Assembly (NCBI RefSeq): GCF_023520795.1
Contig: NZ_CP046605.1
Location: 1,116,001-1,180,000, forward strand
Reading direction: 5' to 3'
Source: Corynebacterium accolens
GTDB taxonomy: Bacteria; Actinomycetota; Actinomycetes; Mycobacteriales; Mycobacteriaceae
DNA: 64,000 nucleotides
The translations under genes were made by a program, and so were the position numbers. This document shows, one piece after another, positions 1-10,363 of this stretch. The stretch's first letter is position 1, and every line of letters starts with the position of its first letter. The notes beneath the pieces are model-generated. The model was not told the origin of the DNA. It did no database searches and saw nothing but the letters and a program-made list of their open reading frames with translations.

Positions 1-1547
1 TGGTTACCGCGCTTGCCGATGCCAACCTGGACTCCGTTCCCATCGTCGCCATCACCGGCCAAGTGGGCAGCAACCTTTTGGGCACCGATGCCTTCCAAGA
101 GGCCGATATCCGCGGTGTCACCATGCCGATTACCAAGCACAACTACATCGTGACGGATCCCGCAGAGATCCCTTCCGCTATTTCGGCCGCCTTCCACTTG
201 GCTTCTACCGGCCGCCCCGGTCCGGTGCTCGTGGATATCCCGAAGGACGTGCAAAACGGCTTTTTGGATTACCATTTCCCGGAAACGCTTGACCTGCAAG
301 GCTACAAGCCGGTTACCAAGCCGCACCACCGGCAGGTGGCCCAGGCCGTGGAATTGATGGCGCATGCGGAAAAGCCCGTGCTCTACGTCGGCGGCGGAGT
401 CATGAAAGCCAACGCCTCCCAGGAGCTGCTGGAGTTTGCAGAGCTGACGAATATCCCCGTGGTTACCACCTTGATGGCCCTGGGCTCCTTTCCAGACTCC
501 CACCCGCTGCATCTGGGAATGCCGGGCATGCACGGCACCGTCCCAGCCGTCGCGGCGATGCAGCGCGCCGACCTCATCATCGCCATTGGTGCCCGCTTCG
601 ATGACCGCGTGACCGGCGATACCTCCACTTTCGCACCCAATGCGAAGGTCATCCACGCCGATATTGACCCCGCTGAGATTGGCAAGATCCGCGAGGTTAC
701 GGTCCCCATCGTCGGTGATGCGCAAAAGTGCTTGACCGCTCTTAGCAAGGAGTACCGCAAGAAGGACGTGCAGCCTGCCGCCGATGTGAAACAGTGGCAC
801 GATTACCTGCGCGGCATGCAGGAGCGTTTCCCGCGCGGTTACGAGCCCACCGATGATGGCCTGCTGAACCCGCAGTTCGTCTTGGAAAAGCTCAGCGAAA
901 CTGTAGGGCCGGAAGCTATCTACTGTGCGGGCGTGGGACAGCACCAGATGTGGTCCGCGCAGTTCTTGGACTTTGAGCACCCGCGTTCCTGGATCAACTC
1001 CGGTGGCGCCGGAACCATGGGCTACGCCGTTCCCGCTGCCTTGGGTGCAAAGGCGGCGCGCCCAGATAAAGAAGTCTGGGCCATCGACGGCGATGGCTGC
1101 TTCCAAATGACCAATCAGGAACTTACCACCGCAGCCTTGGAGGGCTTCCCGTTTAAGGTTGCCGTCATCAATAACGGCAACCTGGGAATGGTCCGGCAGT
1201 GGCAGACGCTGTTTTATGATCGGCACTATTCGCACACCAAGCTGCGCGAAGAAAACGCCTTCACCCCGGACTTCGTCCGCTTGGCCGAGGCTCTTGGCTG
1301 CGAAGCTATCCGGGTCACGTGCGAAGAGGATGTCGTTCCGGCCATTAAGCGCGCACAGGAAATTAACGATAAGCCAGTTGTCATTGACTTCATCGTCGGC
1401 CAAGACGCGCAAGTCTGGCCCATGATCGGCGGCGGTGCCTCCAATGAGGAAATCCAGTACGCCCGCGGCCTGCGCCCGCTTTTTGATGAAGCTGAATCCG
1501 CCGCGGAGACCCCGGCTGAGATCGACGAAACCATCCAGGAGGCATAA
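1..1547 (+). CDS. ilvB: Acetolactate synthase large subunit (5' end outside window)
   Basis: Thiamine-diphosphate enzyme that condenses two pyruvates, or pyruvate and 2-oxobutyrate, in the first common step of valine/leucine/isoleucine synthesis. The frame is open from base 3, reading [20 protein letters not shown], so the start lies upstream of the window. The middle FAD-binding domain and the C-terminal TPP domain are complete. The TPP/Mg motif [12 protein letters not shown] followed by [12 protein letters not shown] is clear near base 1090-1200. ilvN follows after 3 nt, giving an ilvBN(C) operon. The identification is secure; only the 5' end is missing. Confidence 0.97.
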   Translation, partial: VTALADANLDSVPIVAITGQVGSNLLGTDAFQEADIRGVTMPITKHNYIVTDPAEIPSAISAAFHLASTGRPGPVLVDIPKDVQNGFLDYHFPETLDLQGYKPVTKPHHRQVAQAVELMAHAEKPVLYVGGGVMKANASQELLEFAELTNIPVVTTLMALGSFPDSHPLHLGMPGMHGTVPAVAAMQRADLIIAIGARFDDRVTGDTSTFAPNAKVIHADIDPAEIGKIREVTVPIVGDAQKCLTALSKEYRKKDVQPAADVKQWHDYLRGMQERFPRGYEPTDDGLLNPQFVLEKLSETVGPEAIYCAGVGQHQMWSAQFLDFEHPRSWINSGGAGTMGYAVPAALGAKAARPDKEVWAIDGDGCFQMTNQELTTAALEGFPFKVAVINNGNLGMVRQWQTLFYDRHYSHTKLREENAFTPDFVRLAEALGCEAIRVTCEEDVVPAIKRAQEINDKPVVIDFIVGQDAQVWPMIGGGASNEEIQYARGLRPLFDEAESAAETPAEIDETIQEA

Positions 1548-1550
1548 ACC

Positions 1551-2066
1551 ATGACGTACAACGAGGTAACTCGCCATACCTTATCGGTATTAGTCGAGGA
1601 TGTAGAAAGCATCATCGCCCGCGTGGTGGGAATGTTCAGCCGCCGTGGCTACAGCCTGGTGTCCTTGGTCTCCGCACACACGGAAACCCCAGGGATTAAC
1701 CGCCTGACCATCGTCGTGGATGCCTCTGAGGTCATTATTGAGCAGGTCACCAAACAGCTCAATAAGCTCATTCCGGTTATCAAGGTCGTGGAACTCAAGG
1801 AAGATTCCACCGTCGCCCGCGCCATCATGTTGGTAAAGGTGGCGGCTGATAATTCCAACCGCGCGCAGGTGGTGGATGCGGTAAATATCTTCCGCGCCCG
1901 CGTGGTGGACGTGGCAAAGGAATCGGTCATCGTGGAGGCTACCGGTACGCCGGGCAAGCTCGCGGCGCTACTTGAAGTGCTCGAGCCCTTCGGTATTCGC
2001 GAGCTCGTGCAATCGGGGCACGTAGCCTTGGGGCGCGGCCCAAAGGCTACGGCTCCCAAAAAGTAA
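1551..2066 (+). CDS. ilvN: Acetolactate synthase small (regulatory) subunit
   Basis: 171-residue regulatory subunit that stimulates IlvB and confers valine feedback inhibition. The N-terminal ACT domain (about residues 5-80, with HTLSVLVEDVESIIARVVGMFSRR) and the C-terminal ALS_ss_C domain (about 85-165) are both present, and the length is normal. The start is ATG 3 nt after the ilvB stop, with an AGGAG-like site in the ilvB 3' end (CCAGGAGGC). Translation is probably coupled to ilvB. Confidence 0.97.
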   Translation: MTYNEVTRHTLSVLVEDVESIIARVVGMFSRRGYSLVSLVSAHTETPGINRLTIVVDASEVIIEQVTKQLNKLIPVIKVVELKEDSTVARAIMLVKVAADNSNRAQVVDAVNIFRARVVDVAKESVIVEATGTPGKLAALLEVLEPFGIRELVQSGHVALGRGPKATAPKK

Positions 2067-2082
2067 ATAAAATCTCACGATG

Positions 2083-2114
2083 TGAACACAATGTCTCGCG
2101 CGGTGGTATATACT
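2083..2114 (+). promoter_or_regulatory. Candidate ilvC promoter
   Basis: The 102-bp ilvN-ilvC gap contains a good -10 element TATACT (2109-2114), with a weak TGAACA-like -35 about 20 bp upstream. ilvC commonly has its own promoter in corynebacteria in addition to read-through from ilvBN. No hairpin terminator separates ilvN from ilvC. Confidence 0.5.
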
Positions 2115-2159
2115 CTGCGTCAGGACGCTTCATTACAGCTTTTCCTACCAAAGAATTGA

Positions 2160-3182
<1,023 letters not shown>

Positions 3183-3200
3183 TCAATAGCTGAATCCAGT

Positions 3201-3236
3201 GCGGCCCGCGGGAAACTCCCCGTGGGCCGCTTTTCT
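3201..3236 (+). terminator. Rho-independent terminator after ilvC
   Basis: A GC-rich stem (GCGGCCCGCGGG paired with CCCGTGGGCCGC, one G-U pair, loop about 5 nt) is followed directly by TTTTCTT. It closes the ilvBNC operon. Confidence 0.9.
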
Positions 3237-3293
3237 TACTTGTACCTTGGATTCCAGCGCTACGCCCGTGAGGTACCGCGGAGGTGTTGCGGG

Positions 3294-3299
3294 TAGTAT
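3294..3299 (+). promoter_or_regulatory. -10 element for leaderless DUF262 gene
   Basis: TAGTAT ends exactly 7 nt before the ATG at 3307, so transcription should begin at the start codon. No Shine-Dalgarno precedes that ATG. The same arrangement recurs at many genes in this window. Confidence 0.55.
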
Positions 3300-3306
3300 T
3301 GGCCCT

Positions 3307-5097
3307 ATGGGTTTTACGACGCCAAGCTATGATCTCAGGGACCTTTTTTCGCGGATTGACCGGGGCGATATCCAGCTTCCGGATTTCCAGCGCAGCTACG
3401 CCTGGGATGAAGACCGCATCCGCTCACTTATCGTTACGGTCCTGCGTGGATACCCCATCGGCGCGCTGATGGCCCTAGATACCCGCAATGAAAAAATGCG
3501 TTTCCGCCCGCGGGTTTTGGCAGGTGCGCCCGAAGTTGGCGTCGAGCCTGGATTGCTCCTTCTGGACGGTCAACAGCGCCTTACCTCCCTGTATCACTGC
3601 TTCAACGGCGAGGGGTTTGTCAAGACCACTGACTTCCGGAAAAAGAAGGTCCACCGCCGCTTTTTTATTGACGTCCGTGCCGCGGTGAGCGGGGACTTGC
3701 TTGCCGATGACGCCATTTTCGCCGTCGACCAAAACGGCGAGATCTGCTCGCACTTCGGCCCCGATGTTGATGGGGCTATCACCTGCCGCCAAGATGGTCT
3801 GGATAATATGTGCATCCCTGTGGCCTCGCTACTCAGCGAGGAAGGCACCAGCATGCTTTTCGAGCTCGCCGCCACACACGAGCAATACAGCGCCGAACTT
3901 GCCGCGTTCAATAACCGCATCGTGCGCCCCTTAGCGGGCTACGATATCCCCATGATCCGGCTATCCCGCGAAACGGAGCGCTCCGGAATCGGTTCCATCT
4001 TTGCCCAGGCGAATTCCGCAGGCTTACAGATGGATGTCTTTGATCTCTTGACCGCCGTCTTTGCCTCCGAAGATCCGACTTTCCACCTTGCCAACGATTG
4101 GCAGCAGGTGGAAAAGGATCTGCGGGATTCTCCTGCGCTCGATGGCATCGGACGTAATGAATTCCTCTCCGCAGTGTCCCTCTTGGTCACAGGGGAGAAG
4201 GGCAATGCCGGCGGCCAGCGCGAAGACATTTTGAAGCTGTCCCTGTCCGAGTACAAGGCGGCCGCGCACGACCTGCGCATTACCTTCCACGAGGTCGCCG
4301 AATTCTTGGCGCAGCGCCGCATTTTAAGCCTGGATCAGGTTCCTTATACCGAACAGATCGTGCCGCTGGCGGTCATCATTGCGCGCCTGGCAAAGCGGCC
4401 CGGGGCGCTTTCCAGCCAGCAGGCCTGGAACCGCATCGACCAGTGGTTCTGGTGCGGCGTTTTTGGTGAGCTCTACGGTTCTTCCGCGGTGCCGCTGCGC
4501 GCCGCCCGCGATGTGGATGAGGTGACCGAGTGGGTAGCCGGGGCCACCGATGATGTTCCCAAGACGGTCGCGGATGCAGGATTCCGGGAATCCCGCCTGC
4601 TCTCGGTCGATGAAAACGATGGGGTATGGCACGGAATCTATGCCCTGCTTATGGCCCGCGGCGCGAAGGATTGGCGGACGGGCAGCGAATTTACTCGTCA
4701 CACCTTTGAAGAGTTGAAGCCCGGGTTTTTCCCGGTATTCCCACTGAATTGGTGCCAGCGCCACGGGGTGGATTCGGTCTTGGCCCATTCGGTCATGAAC
4801 TACACCCCGATGGGCAAGCGCACAGAGGTCGTCCTCGATGGGTTCGCGCCGAACCGCTACCTGCCTCGCGTGCAGTCCAAGTCCATCATGGAAGACGAGG
4901 AATTTGATGCCGTCCTGGCATCGCACGACCTCGATGTCGCTAACCTAAGGGAGTCAAAGATTCAGGAATTCTTGGCTGATCGTCGCCATCGCTTCGTGGA
5001 TCTAGTGGAAGAAACCTTAGGCATTCCCGTCATTCGAGATGTCGATGAAGCAAACCTGGCCGGCGGTGAAGAGGGGCCACATGCGTTTGGCCGCTAA
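3307..5097 (+). CDS. DUF262 domain protein (GmrSD-like, no HNH seen)
   Basis: 596 residues. The N-terminal DUF262 (ParB/GmrS-like) domain shows QLPDFQRSYAWDEDRIRSLI (about 23-42) and the hallmark DGQQR motif at 87-91. The C-terminal third carries a segment resembling the post-nuclease part of GmrSD proteins (MNYTPMGKRTEVV...APNRYL), but the His-Asn-His nuclease motif usual in DUF1524 is not visible. Family members include type IV restriction enzymes and other defence proteins, so a nucleic-acid or defence role is possible but not shown. The start at 3307 was chosen over an upstream in-frame GTG because that GTG lies inside the ilvC terminator. A lipoprotein gene overlaps its 3' end by 17 nt. 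Confidence 0.8.
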   Translation: MGFTTPSYDLRDLFSRIDRGDIQLPDFQRSYAWDEDRIRSLIVTVLRGYPIGALMALDTRNEKMRFRPRVLAGAPEVGVEPGLLLLDGQQRLTSLYHCFNGEGFVKTTDFRKKKVHRRFFIDVRAAVSGDLLADDAIFAVDQNGEICSHFGPDVDGAITCRQDGLDNMCIPVASLLSEEGTSMLFELAATHEQYSAELAAFNNRIVRPLAGYDIPMIRLSRETERSGIGSIFAQANSAGLQMDVFDLLTAVFASEDPTFHLANDWQQVEKDLRDSPALDGIGRNEFLSAVSLLVTGEKGNAGGQREDILKLSLSEYKAAAHDLRITFHEVAEFLAQRRILSLDQVPYTEQIVPLAVIIARLAKRPGALSSQQAWNRIDQWFWCGVFGELYGSSAVPLRAARDVDEVTEWVAGATDDVPKTVADAGFRESRLLSVDENDGVWHGIYALLMARGAKDWRTGSEFTRHTFEELKPGFFPVFPLNWCQRHGVDSVLAHSVMNYTPMGKRTEVVLDGFAPNRYLPRVQSKSIMEDEEFDAVLASHDLDVANLRESKIQEFLADRRHRFVDLVEETLGIPVIRDVDEANLAGGEEGPHAFGR

Positions 5098-5992
5098 GAG
5101 GTATCGGGCGGCTGCAGCGGTTATCGCAGCCTCCCTCGTACTTGTTGGCTGCGGCGATGCCTTGCAGGAACCCAAACTGGTCAAGCGAGGTCTGTCGGAT
5201 CTCTCCGAGTCCGATGTCGAGCTCGAGCGCGCCAAGTCGGAGAATCAAAACCGCCTTATCGATCCCAAGTTCGCCGGCAAGCTGGACATCATCGACGATC
5301 CGAGTGGCATCGACGCCGCGCGGACCTTCTTCGATGATTCAGATTCCATGGTGCTCTTTGCGCCCGATGATAAATCCGTGTTGCGCGCGGCAACGTTGGC
5401 GATTAACCAGCACTTGCCGGCCGTGGAATATGATCGCTCGCGCCGCGGTGACATCCTCAACTTGGTCGGAGACTTGGAGGTAAAACGACTCGTTATCGTG
5501 GGCGATATCCCGTGGACGCAATCCAGCGGTGATTTCACTGTCATCAAGGATCCGGGAACGCATGAAGCGCTGGGGGATTTTACGGCCTTCCAGTACGAGT
5601 CCAAGGTGGTTGCCTCGCCGAACCAGGTGGTCAAGGACATCGCGCGGCTGGATAAAACACCCTACGTTGAGTTGCGTCCTGCCTGGATTCCTTATGAGGG
5701 CGAACCTGACGATGATGGCAAAAAGCTGCCGGCCGTCCCGGCACAGTCGCGGCGCGATGGCCAGATGGCGCCCAATATCGTGGCCACGGCGGATAGTCCG
5801 GTAGCCAATGTCATTACTGCCGCGGCCTATGGTGGCTCGGTTTTAGTGATGCCGACGGCGGATCCGCTGGAAGATAAGCGGAGTATGGCCATGGTGGCAG
5901 GGCTCGATGAGGGCTCGCTTATCGCTTTGGGCCCGGAATTCGGTCACGTGAAAGAATTTAAGGAAAAAATACGGCAGGGCACCCCAAACTGA
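5081..5992 (+). CDS. Predicted secreted lipoprotein, unknown function
   Basis: 303 residues. A signal peptide with lipobox LVGC (Cys about 24) predicts export and lipidation at the membrane. The mature part is soluble and alpha/beta-like, with repeated short strand segments (MVLFAPDD, RLVIVGDIPW, GGSVLVMPTADP, SLIALGPEFG) that resemble phosphate-binding or cell-wall-binding-repeat type folds. I do not recognise a named family. The ATG at 5081, with GAGGGG just upstream, overlaps the end of the DUF262 gene by 17 nt, so the two are co-transcribed and probably translationally coupled. An in-frame ATG at 5039 exists but would add a non-signal N-terminus. Confidence 0.75.
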   Translation: MRLAAKRYRAAAAVIAASLVLVGCGDALQEPKLVKRGLSDLSESDVELERAKSENQNRLIDPKFAGKLDIIDDPSGIDAARTFFDDSDSMVLFAPDDKSVLRAATLAINQHLPAVEYDRSRRGDILNLVGDLEVKRLVIVGDIPWTQSSGDFTVIKDPGTHEALGDFTAFQYESKVVASPNQVVKDIARLDKTPYVELRPAWIPYEGEPDDDGKKLPAVPAQSRRDGQMAPNIVATADSPVANVITAAAYGGSVLVMPTADPLEDKRSMAMVAGLDEGSLIALGPEFGHVKEFKEKIRQGTPN

Positions 5993-6056
5993 ACTACACT
6001 TCCTTCACACGCGGTTATTGTCGCGTAATGCACAACGAAGTGAAACGAAGGATGAT

Positions 6057-7643
6057 ATGTCGAAGCCGGTAGTTCTTATCGCCGATAAATTGGCCCAATC
6101 CACAGTGACGGCTTTGGGGGATTCCGTCGAGGTGCGTTGGGTAGATGGCCCGAACCGCGAGGAATTGCTTGCCGCGGTTCCAGAGGCGGATGCGCTGCTC
6201 GTGCGCTCGGCCACCACGGTCGACGCTGAGGTTTTAGAAGCAGCACCCAAACTAAAGATTGTGGGCCGCGCGGGAGTGGGACTAGATAACGTGGATATTG
6301 ACACCGCCACCAATAAGGGCGTCATGGTGGTCAACGCTCCCACCTCCAATATCCACTCTGCGTGCGAGCAGGCGATTGCCCTGCTTTTGGCCACTGCCCG
6401 CCAGATTCCTGCGGCGGATCAGTCCCTGCGCGAGGGCGAGTGGAAGCGCTCTTCCTTCAAGGGCGTCGAGGTCTACGGCAAGACTATTGGCATCGTCGGC
6501 TTCGGCCACATCGGTCAGCTTTTTGCCCAGCGGTTAAGCGCCTTTGAAACGAAGATTATTGCCCACGATCCTTATGCCAATCCGGCGCGTGCGGCAGCGC
6601 TTGGCGTGGAATTGGTCGAGCTGGAAGAGCTGATGGCGCAGGCAGATTTTGTCACCATTCACCTGCCCAAGACGCCCGAGACCGCCGGAATGTTCAACGC
6701 GGAGCTTCTGGCCAAGGCAAAGGAAGGCCAGATTCTTATCAACGCCGCCCGCGGCGGCCTCGTAGATGAGCAGGCCTTGGCGGATTCCATTACCTCCGGC
6801 CACCACCGCGGTGCGGGCTTTGACGTCTACTCCACGGAGCCGTGCACGGATTCCCCGTTGTTTAAGCTGCCGCAGGTCACGGTCTCGCCGCACTTGGGCG
6901 CGTCCACCGTGGAGGCACAGGACCGCGCGGGTACCGATGTCGCCGCATCTGTGCTCAAGGCTCTGGCCGGCGAGTTCGTTCCCGATGCGGTCAACGTCTC
7001 CGGCGGCACGGTGGGAGAAGAGGTTGCCGGCTGGCTCGACCTCGCCCGCAAGCTGGGCCTTACGGCCGGACGCCTGTTGGACCAGGCTCCCGTCGCCGTG
7101 GAGATCGAGGCTTGCGGCGAGCTGTCCACTGAGGACGTGGACGTACTGGGCCTTTCCGTCGTACGCGGCCTGTTTAGCGGCGTGACCTCAGAGCCGGTTA
7201 CCTTCGTCAACGCGATGAAGATTGCCGAAAGCCGCGGGGTCGAGGTTTCGGTATCCACCAACCCAGAATCCAAGGGCCACCGTTCTTCCTTGCAGGTCAA
7301 GGTCATTAGTGCAGAGGGCGTGACCTCTTCGCTTACCGGTGCTCTCATCGGCATCGACGGGACCGAAAAGTTTGTGCGCATCAATGGCCGCGGCGTGGAT
7401 ATGCGGGCTGAGGGCCGCAACCTCTTCTTCCGCTATGCCGATGCCCCAGGCGCGCTGGGTACCGTGGGTACCAAGCTGGGTGCAGCAGGTATCAACATCA
7501 TCGCCGCGGCCTTGACGCAGGGCAAGCAGGAATCCGATGCCGTGCTCATCTTGCGCGTGGAGTCCGAGGTGCCAGATTCTCTCATCGAGGAGATCAACTC
7601 GGCCCTTGGCGCTACGTGCCAGCAATTCGACATGGATGAATAA
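6057..7643 (+). CDS. serA: D-3-phosphoglycerate dehydrogenase
   Basis: First enzyme of serine synthesis, oxidising 3-phosphoglycerate to 3-phosphohydroxypyruvate with NAD+. 528 residues, the long actinobacterial/mycobacterial type. It has a substrate-binding domain, an NAD Rossmann domain with GIVGFGHIG (about 145-153), the dehydrogenase signature around INAARGGLVDE, an intervening ASB-type domain (about 320-450) and a C-terminal ACT domain (from about 455, with LFFRYADAPGALGTVG) that usually mediates serine inhibition. The ATG at 6057 has AAGGA 6 nt upstream; the upstream in-frame start at 6018 lacks support. It is a monocistronic unit with its own terminators. Confidence 0.97.
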   Translation: MSKPVVLIADKLAQSTVTALGDSVEVRWVDGPNREELLAAVPEADALLVRSATTVDAEVLEAAPKLKIVGRAGVGLDNVDIDTATNKGVMVVNAPTSNIHSACEQAIALLLATARQIPAADQSLREGEWKRSSFKGVEVYGKTIGIVGFGHIGQLFAQRLSAFETKIIAHDPYANPARAAALGVELVELEELMAQADFVTIHLPKTPETAGMFNAELLAKAKEGQILINAARGGLVDEQALADSITSGHHRGAGFDVYSTEPCTDSPLFKLPQVTVSPHLGASTVEAQDRAGTDVAASVLKALAGEFVPDAVNVSGGTVGEEVAGWLDLARKLGLTAGRLLDQAPVAVEIEACGELSTEDVDVLGLSVVRGLFSGVTSEPVTFVNAMKIAESRGVEVSVSTNPESKGHRSSLQVKVISAEGVTSSLTGALIGIDGTEKFVRINGRGVDMRAEGRNLFFRYADAPGALGTVGTKLGAAGINIIAAALTQGKQESDAVLILRVESEVPDSLIEEINSALGATCQQFDMDE

Positions 7644-7653
7644 CCTCAGCGCA

Positions 7654-7730
7654 GGTTAGGAGAGTGGCCTAACCGCGTACGTGTGCCCGCCCATCGCGCA
7701 GATTTCTGCTGCGATGGGCGGGTTTCCTTT
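7654..7730 (+). terminator. Tandem terminator hairpins after serA
   Basis: Two hairpins occur in series. The first is GGTTAGG/CCTAACC at 7654-7674. The second is a stronger stem CCCGCCCATCGC (7686-7697) paired with GCGATGGGCGGG (7711-7722), followed by TTTCCTTT. The second is the likely terminator. Confidence 0.8.
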
Positions 7731-7776
7731 GGTAGGCTAATGTCTAATCCACTATGTGAGAAAGGAATCTTATCTA

Positions 7777-8796
7777 ATGAAATTAGCGGTTATTGGCGGC
7801 GACGGCATTGGGCCGGAAGTAACGGCGGAAGCCCTGAAGGTATTGCGGGCGGTGCGCAGCGATATTGAAACCACCGATTATGACCTGGGCGCGCGGCGCT
7901 ACCTGCGCAATGGCGAGCTTTTAACGGACGCGGACCTGGCGAGCTTGCGCGAACACGATGCCATTTTGCTGGGCGCCATCGGCGCACCCGGCGAGGTCCC
8001 CCCAGGTGTTCTGGAGCGCGGCCTCTTATTGAAGATGCGCTTTGCGCTCGATCACCACGTGAACCTACGCCCCTCCATCTTGTATCCCACGGCCCACTCG
8101 CCCCTGGCTAACCCGGGCGAGATTGATTTCGTCGTGGTGCGAGAAGGCACCGAGGGCCTGTACTGCGGCAATGGCGGCACGCTGCGGGAAGGAACGCCGC
8201 ACGAGGTAGCCAGCGAGGTATCGCAAAATACCCGCTTCGGGGTAGAGCGCGTGGTGCGGGACGCTTTTGCGAGGGCATCGCAGCGCCGCAATCACCTGAC
8301 CCTGGTGCACAAGACGAATGTCCTCGTTAATGCCGGCGATCTGTGGCACCGCACGGTAGAAGAAGTCTCGGCAGAATATCCGCAGGTGGAAGTGGACTAC
8401 AACCACATCGATGCCGCGACCATCTACATGGTGACGGATCCGGCCCGCTACGATGTCATCGTTACCGATAACCTCTTCGGCGATATCTTAACGGACTTAG
8501 CAGGCGCTATTACCGGCGGAATTGGATTGGCTGCATCGGGCAATATCGATGCCTCGGGTAAGAACCCTTCCATGTTTGAGCCGGTGCACGGTTCGGCGCC
8601 CGATATTGCTGGACAAGGCATCGCGGATCCAACCGCGGCCATCTTGTCGGCGGCGATGCTCTTGCGGCAGCTGGGTGATGAAGGCAATGCGCAGAAGATT
8701 GAAAAGGCGGTGGCGGAGGACATCGCCAAGCGTGGCGATGCCCCAATCAAGACCGTCGAGGTGGGAGACCGCATCGCGGGGAGCCTGAAGGCTTAA
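7777..8796 (+). CDS. leuB: 3-isopropylmalate dehydrogenase
   Basis: NAD-dependent oxidative decarboxylase of leucine synthesis. 339 residues, typical of the shorter actinobacterial LeuB. It opens with [14 protein letters not shown] (nucleotide-binding N-terminus). The metal/substrate motif [20 protein letters not shown] is present near residues 227-248, and [16 protein letters not shown] follows. The ATG at 7777 has GAAAGGAA 8-10 nt upstream, preferred over an in-frame GTG at 7756. It is separated from leuCD, which lie 28 kb away. Confidence 0.96.
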   Translation: MKLAVIGGDGIGPEVTAEALKVLRAVRSDIETTDYDLGARRYLRNGELLTDADLASLREHDAILLGAIGAPGEVPPGVLERGLLLKMRFALDHHVNLRPSILYPTAHSPLANPGEIDFVVVREGTEGLYCGNGGTLREGTPHEVASEVSQNTRFGVERVVRDAFARASQRRNHLTLVHKTNVLVNAGDLWHRTVEEVSAEYPQVEVDYNHIDAATIYMVTDPARYDVIVTDNLFGDILTDLAGAITGGIGLAASGNIDASGKNPSMFEPVHGSAPDIAGQGIADPTAAILSAAMLLRQLGDEGNAQKIEKAVAEDIAKRGDAPIKTVEVGDRIAGSLKA

Positions 8797-8911
8797 GCGT
8801 AAGGAATCCTGAGTGCGAATCCGGTTCCGGCGGGGACCTAAAGGATCTTCGCAAATTAACACCGCAAACTTTGCACACATGTAAAGGCTACCGTTTAGTA
8901 GGATGGCCGTT

Positions 8912-9724
8912 ATGCGTTTAGGACGAATTGCACACCCAGAAGGAATTTGCTTTGCCATCATTGACGGGCCGAAAGATGCCCCGATGGAGGAGCTTGTAGC
9001 TAAAGAAATCTCCGGCACGCCATTTACCCCGCCGGAGCCCACCGGCCGTGAATGGAAGCTGGGCGAGGTGCGGCTCTTGGCGCCGACCCTGCCTACCAAG
9101 GTCGTAGCGCTCGGCCGGAACTATGCCGACCACGTCGCGGAGGTCTTTAAGAAGTCCTCGGATTCGCTGCCGCCAACCATCTTCTTGAAGCCATCGACCG
9201 CGGTTATCGGCCCGAATGAGGCCATCAAGATTCCCGATTACGCCACCAACGTGGAGTTTGAGGGCGAGCTGGCCGTGGTTATTTCCAAGCCATCGAAGAA
9301 TATCAAGGCTGAAAACTGGAAAGACCACGTTTTGGGCTACACCATTTGTAACGATGTTTCCTCGCGTGACCTGCAATTTAAGGATGGCCAGTGGGCGCGC
9401 GCCAAGGGTATTGATACCTTCTGCCCGCTGGGCCCGTGGATTGAAACGGACCTGGATAGCTTGAACCTTGATGATCAGAAGATCAATGCGTACCTGACCC
9501 ACGATGGTTCCCGGGAGCAGAAGCAGGATTCCAATACCGATCAGATGATCGTCAAGATGGGCGGCATCCTGGAAGAGATTTCTGCCGCCTATACCTTGCT
9601 GCCTGGCGATGTCATCACTACCGGCTCGCCTGCGGGAACCGCACCGATGGTGCCGGGCGATACCATTGAGGTTGAGATTCCAGGGGTTGGCACCCTGCGC
9701 AATACGATTGCCAGGGCGCAGTAG
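8912..9724 (+). CDS. odx: FAH-family protein, probable oxaloacetate decarboxylase
   Basis: 270 residues of the fumarylacetoacetate hydrolase fold. The metal-binding E-x-E (VEFEGELAVVI) and downstream Asp (CNDVSSRDLQF) are visible, as is the C-terminal GDVITTGSPAGTAPM signature. Position (leuB - this - gltX) and sequence resemble the corynebacterial soluble oxaloacetate decarboxylase Odx; that function is by family knowledge, not proven here. The start at 8912 was chosen because TAGGAT (8899-8904) ends 7 nt before it, suggesting a leaderless message; the in-frame ATG at 8903 would lie inside that -10. Confidence 0.85.
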   Translation: MRLGRIAHPEGICFAIIDGPKDAPMEELVAKEISGTPFTPPEPTGREWKLGEVRLLAPTLPTKVVALGRNYADHVAEVFKKSSDSLPPTIFLKPSTAVIGPNEAIKIPDYATNVEFEGELAVVISKPSKNIKAENWKDHVLGYTICNDVSSRDLQFKDGQWARAKGIDTFCPLGPWIETDLDSLNLDDQKINAYLTHDGSREQKQDSNTDQMIVKMGGILEEISAAYTLLPGDVITTGSPAGTAPMVPGDTIEVEIPGVGTLRNTIARAQ

Positions 9725-9776
9725 GTTCACTGCAATGCAGCTGCCGCTGGTGAGGTACTGGTAGAAGGAGAACGGC

Positions 9777-10349
9777 GTGCCGGAACATTCGCATCAAGGC
9801 CACCGCGGGTCCGCGCCGAGCGCGCAGGAGATGGAGGAGCGCTACCGCGCCACCGCGCAGGTCTGGTCGGGGAGCCCGAACGCCACGCTGGTGGATTATG
9901 TCAGCGACCTTCCGGCCGGTACCGCCCTCGATATCGGCTGCGGGGAAGGCGCTGATGTCCAGTGGCTACACGAGCGTGGATGGCGGGTGCTCGGCATCGA
10001 TTTTGCTCCCACGGCCGTAGCGCGGACTAGGGCGCGTGGAGTCCCCGCCGAGGTTGCCACCTTTGATGAATTTAGCCACGCGCCATTTGATCTGGTTACC
10101 GTCCACTACGGCAGCGTCCGCGCCACCGCAGGGGAAGTAGCACTGCTGGAAAAACTCGTAGCCCCGGGTGGAACCTTGCTCTATGTTCACCACGACATGG
10201 AATCAGAAGAAATCGCCATGCCGGAATGGCTGGCGGAAAATCTTTCCGAGTTGACGGTGCAGACCCTGCGGCGATCGCCGCGCCAAGTTACTAGCGGCGC
10301 AGGTGCCCATCACACCAGTGATGTGGTCCTGGTAGCGAAGAGGCGCTAA
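9777..10349 (+). CDS. Class I SAM-dependent methyltransferase
   Basis: 190 residues. The SAM-binding motif I is GTALDIGCGEGADVQWL (about 48-65), and motif II is VLGIDFAPTAVARTRARG. The overall shape is like TehB/thiopurine-type small methyltransferases, and the substrate is unknown. The GTG start has a strong GAAGGAGA site 7 nt upstream. It lies between odx and the convergent isochorismate synthase gene. Confidence 0.85.
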   Translation: MPEHSHQGHRGSAPSAQEMEERYRATAQVWSGSPNATLVDYVSDLPAGTALDIGCGEGADVQWLHERGWRVLGIDFAPTAVARTRARGVPAEVATFDEFSHAPFDLVTVHYGSVRATAGEVALLEKLVAPGGTLLYVHHDMESEEIAMPEWLAENLSELTVQTLRRSPRQVTSGAGAHHTSDVVLVAKRR

Positions 10350-10363
10350 GCCGCGCCGCGCTT

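Noticed and set aside
3199-3306. Longer N-terminus for the DUF262 gene from GTG 3199
   Set aside because: It would begin inside the ilvC terminator and lacks a ribosome site; ATG 3307 has a -10 at the leaderless spacing.
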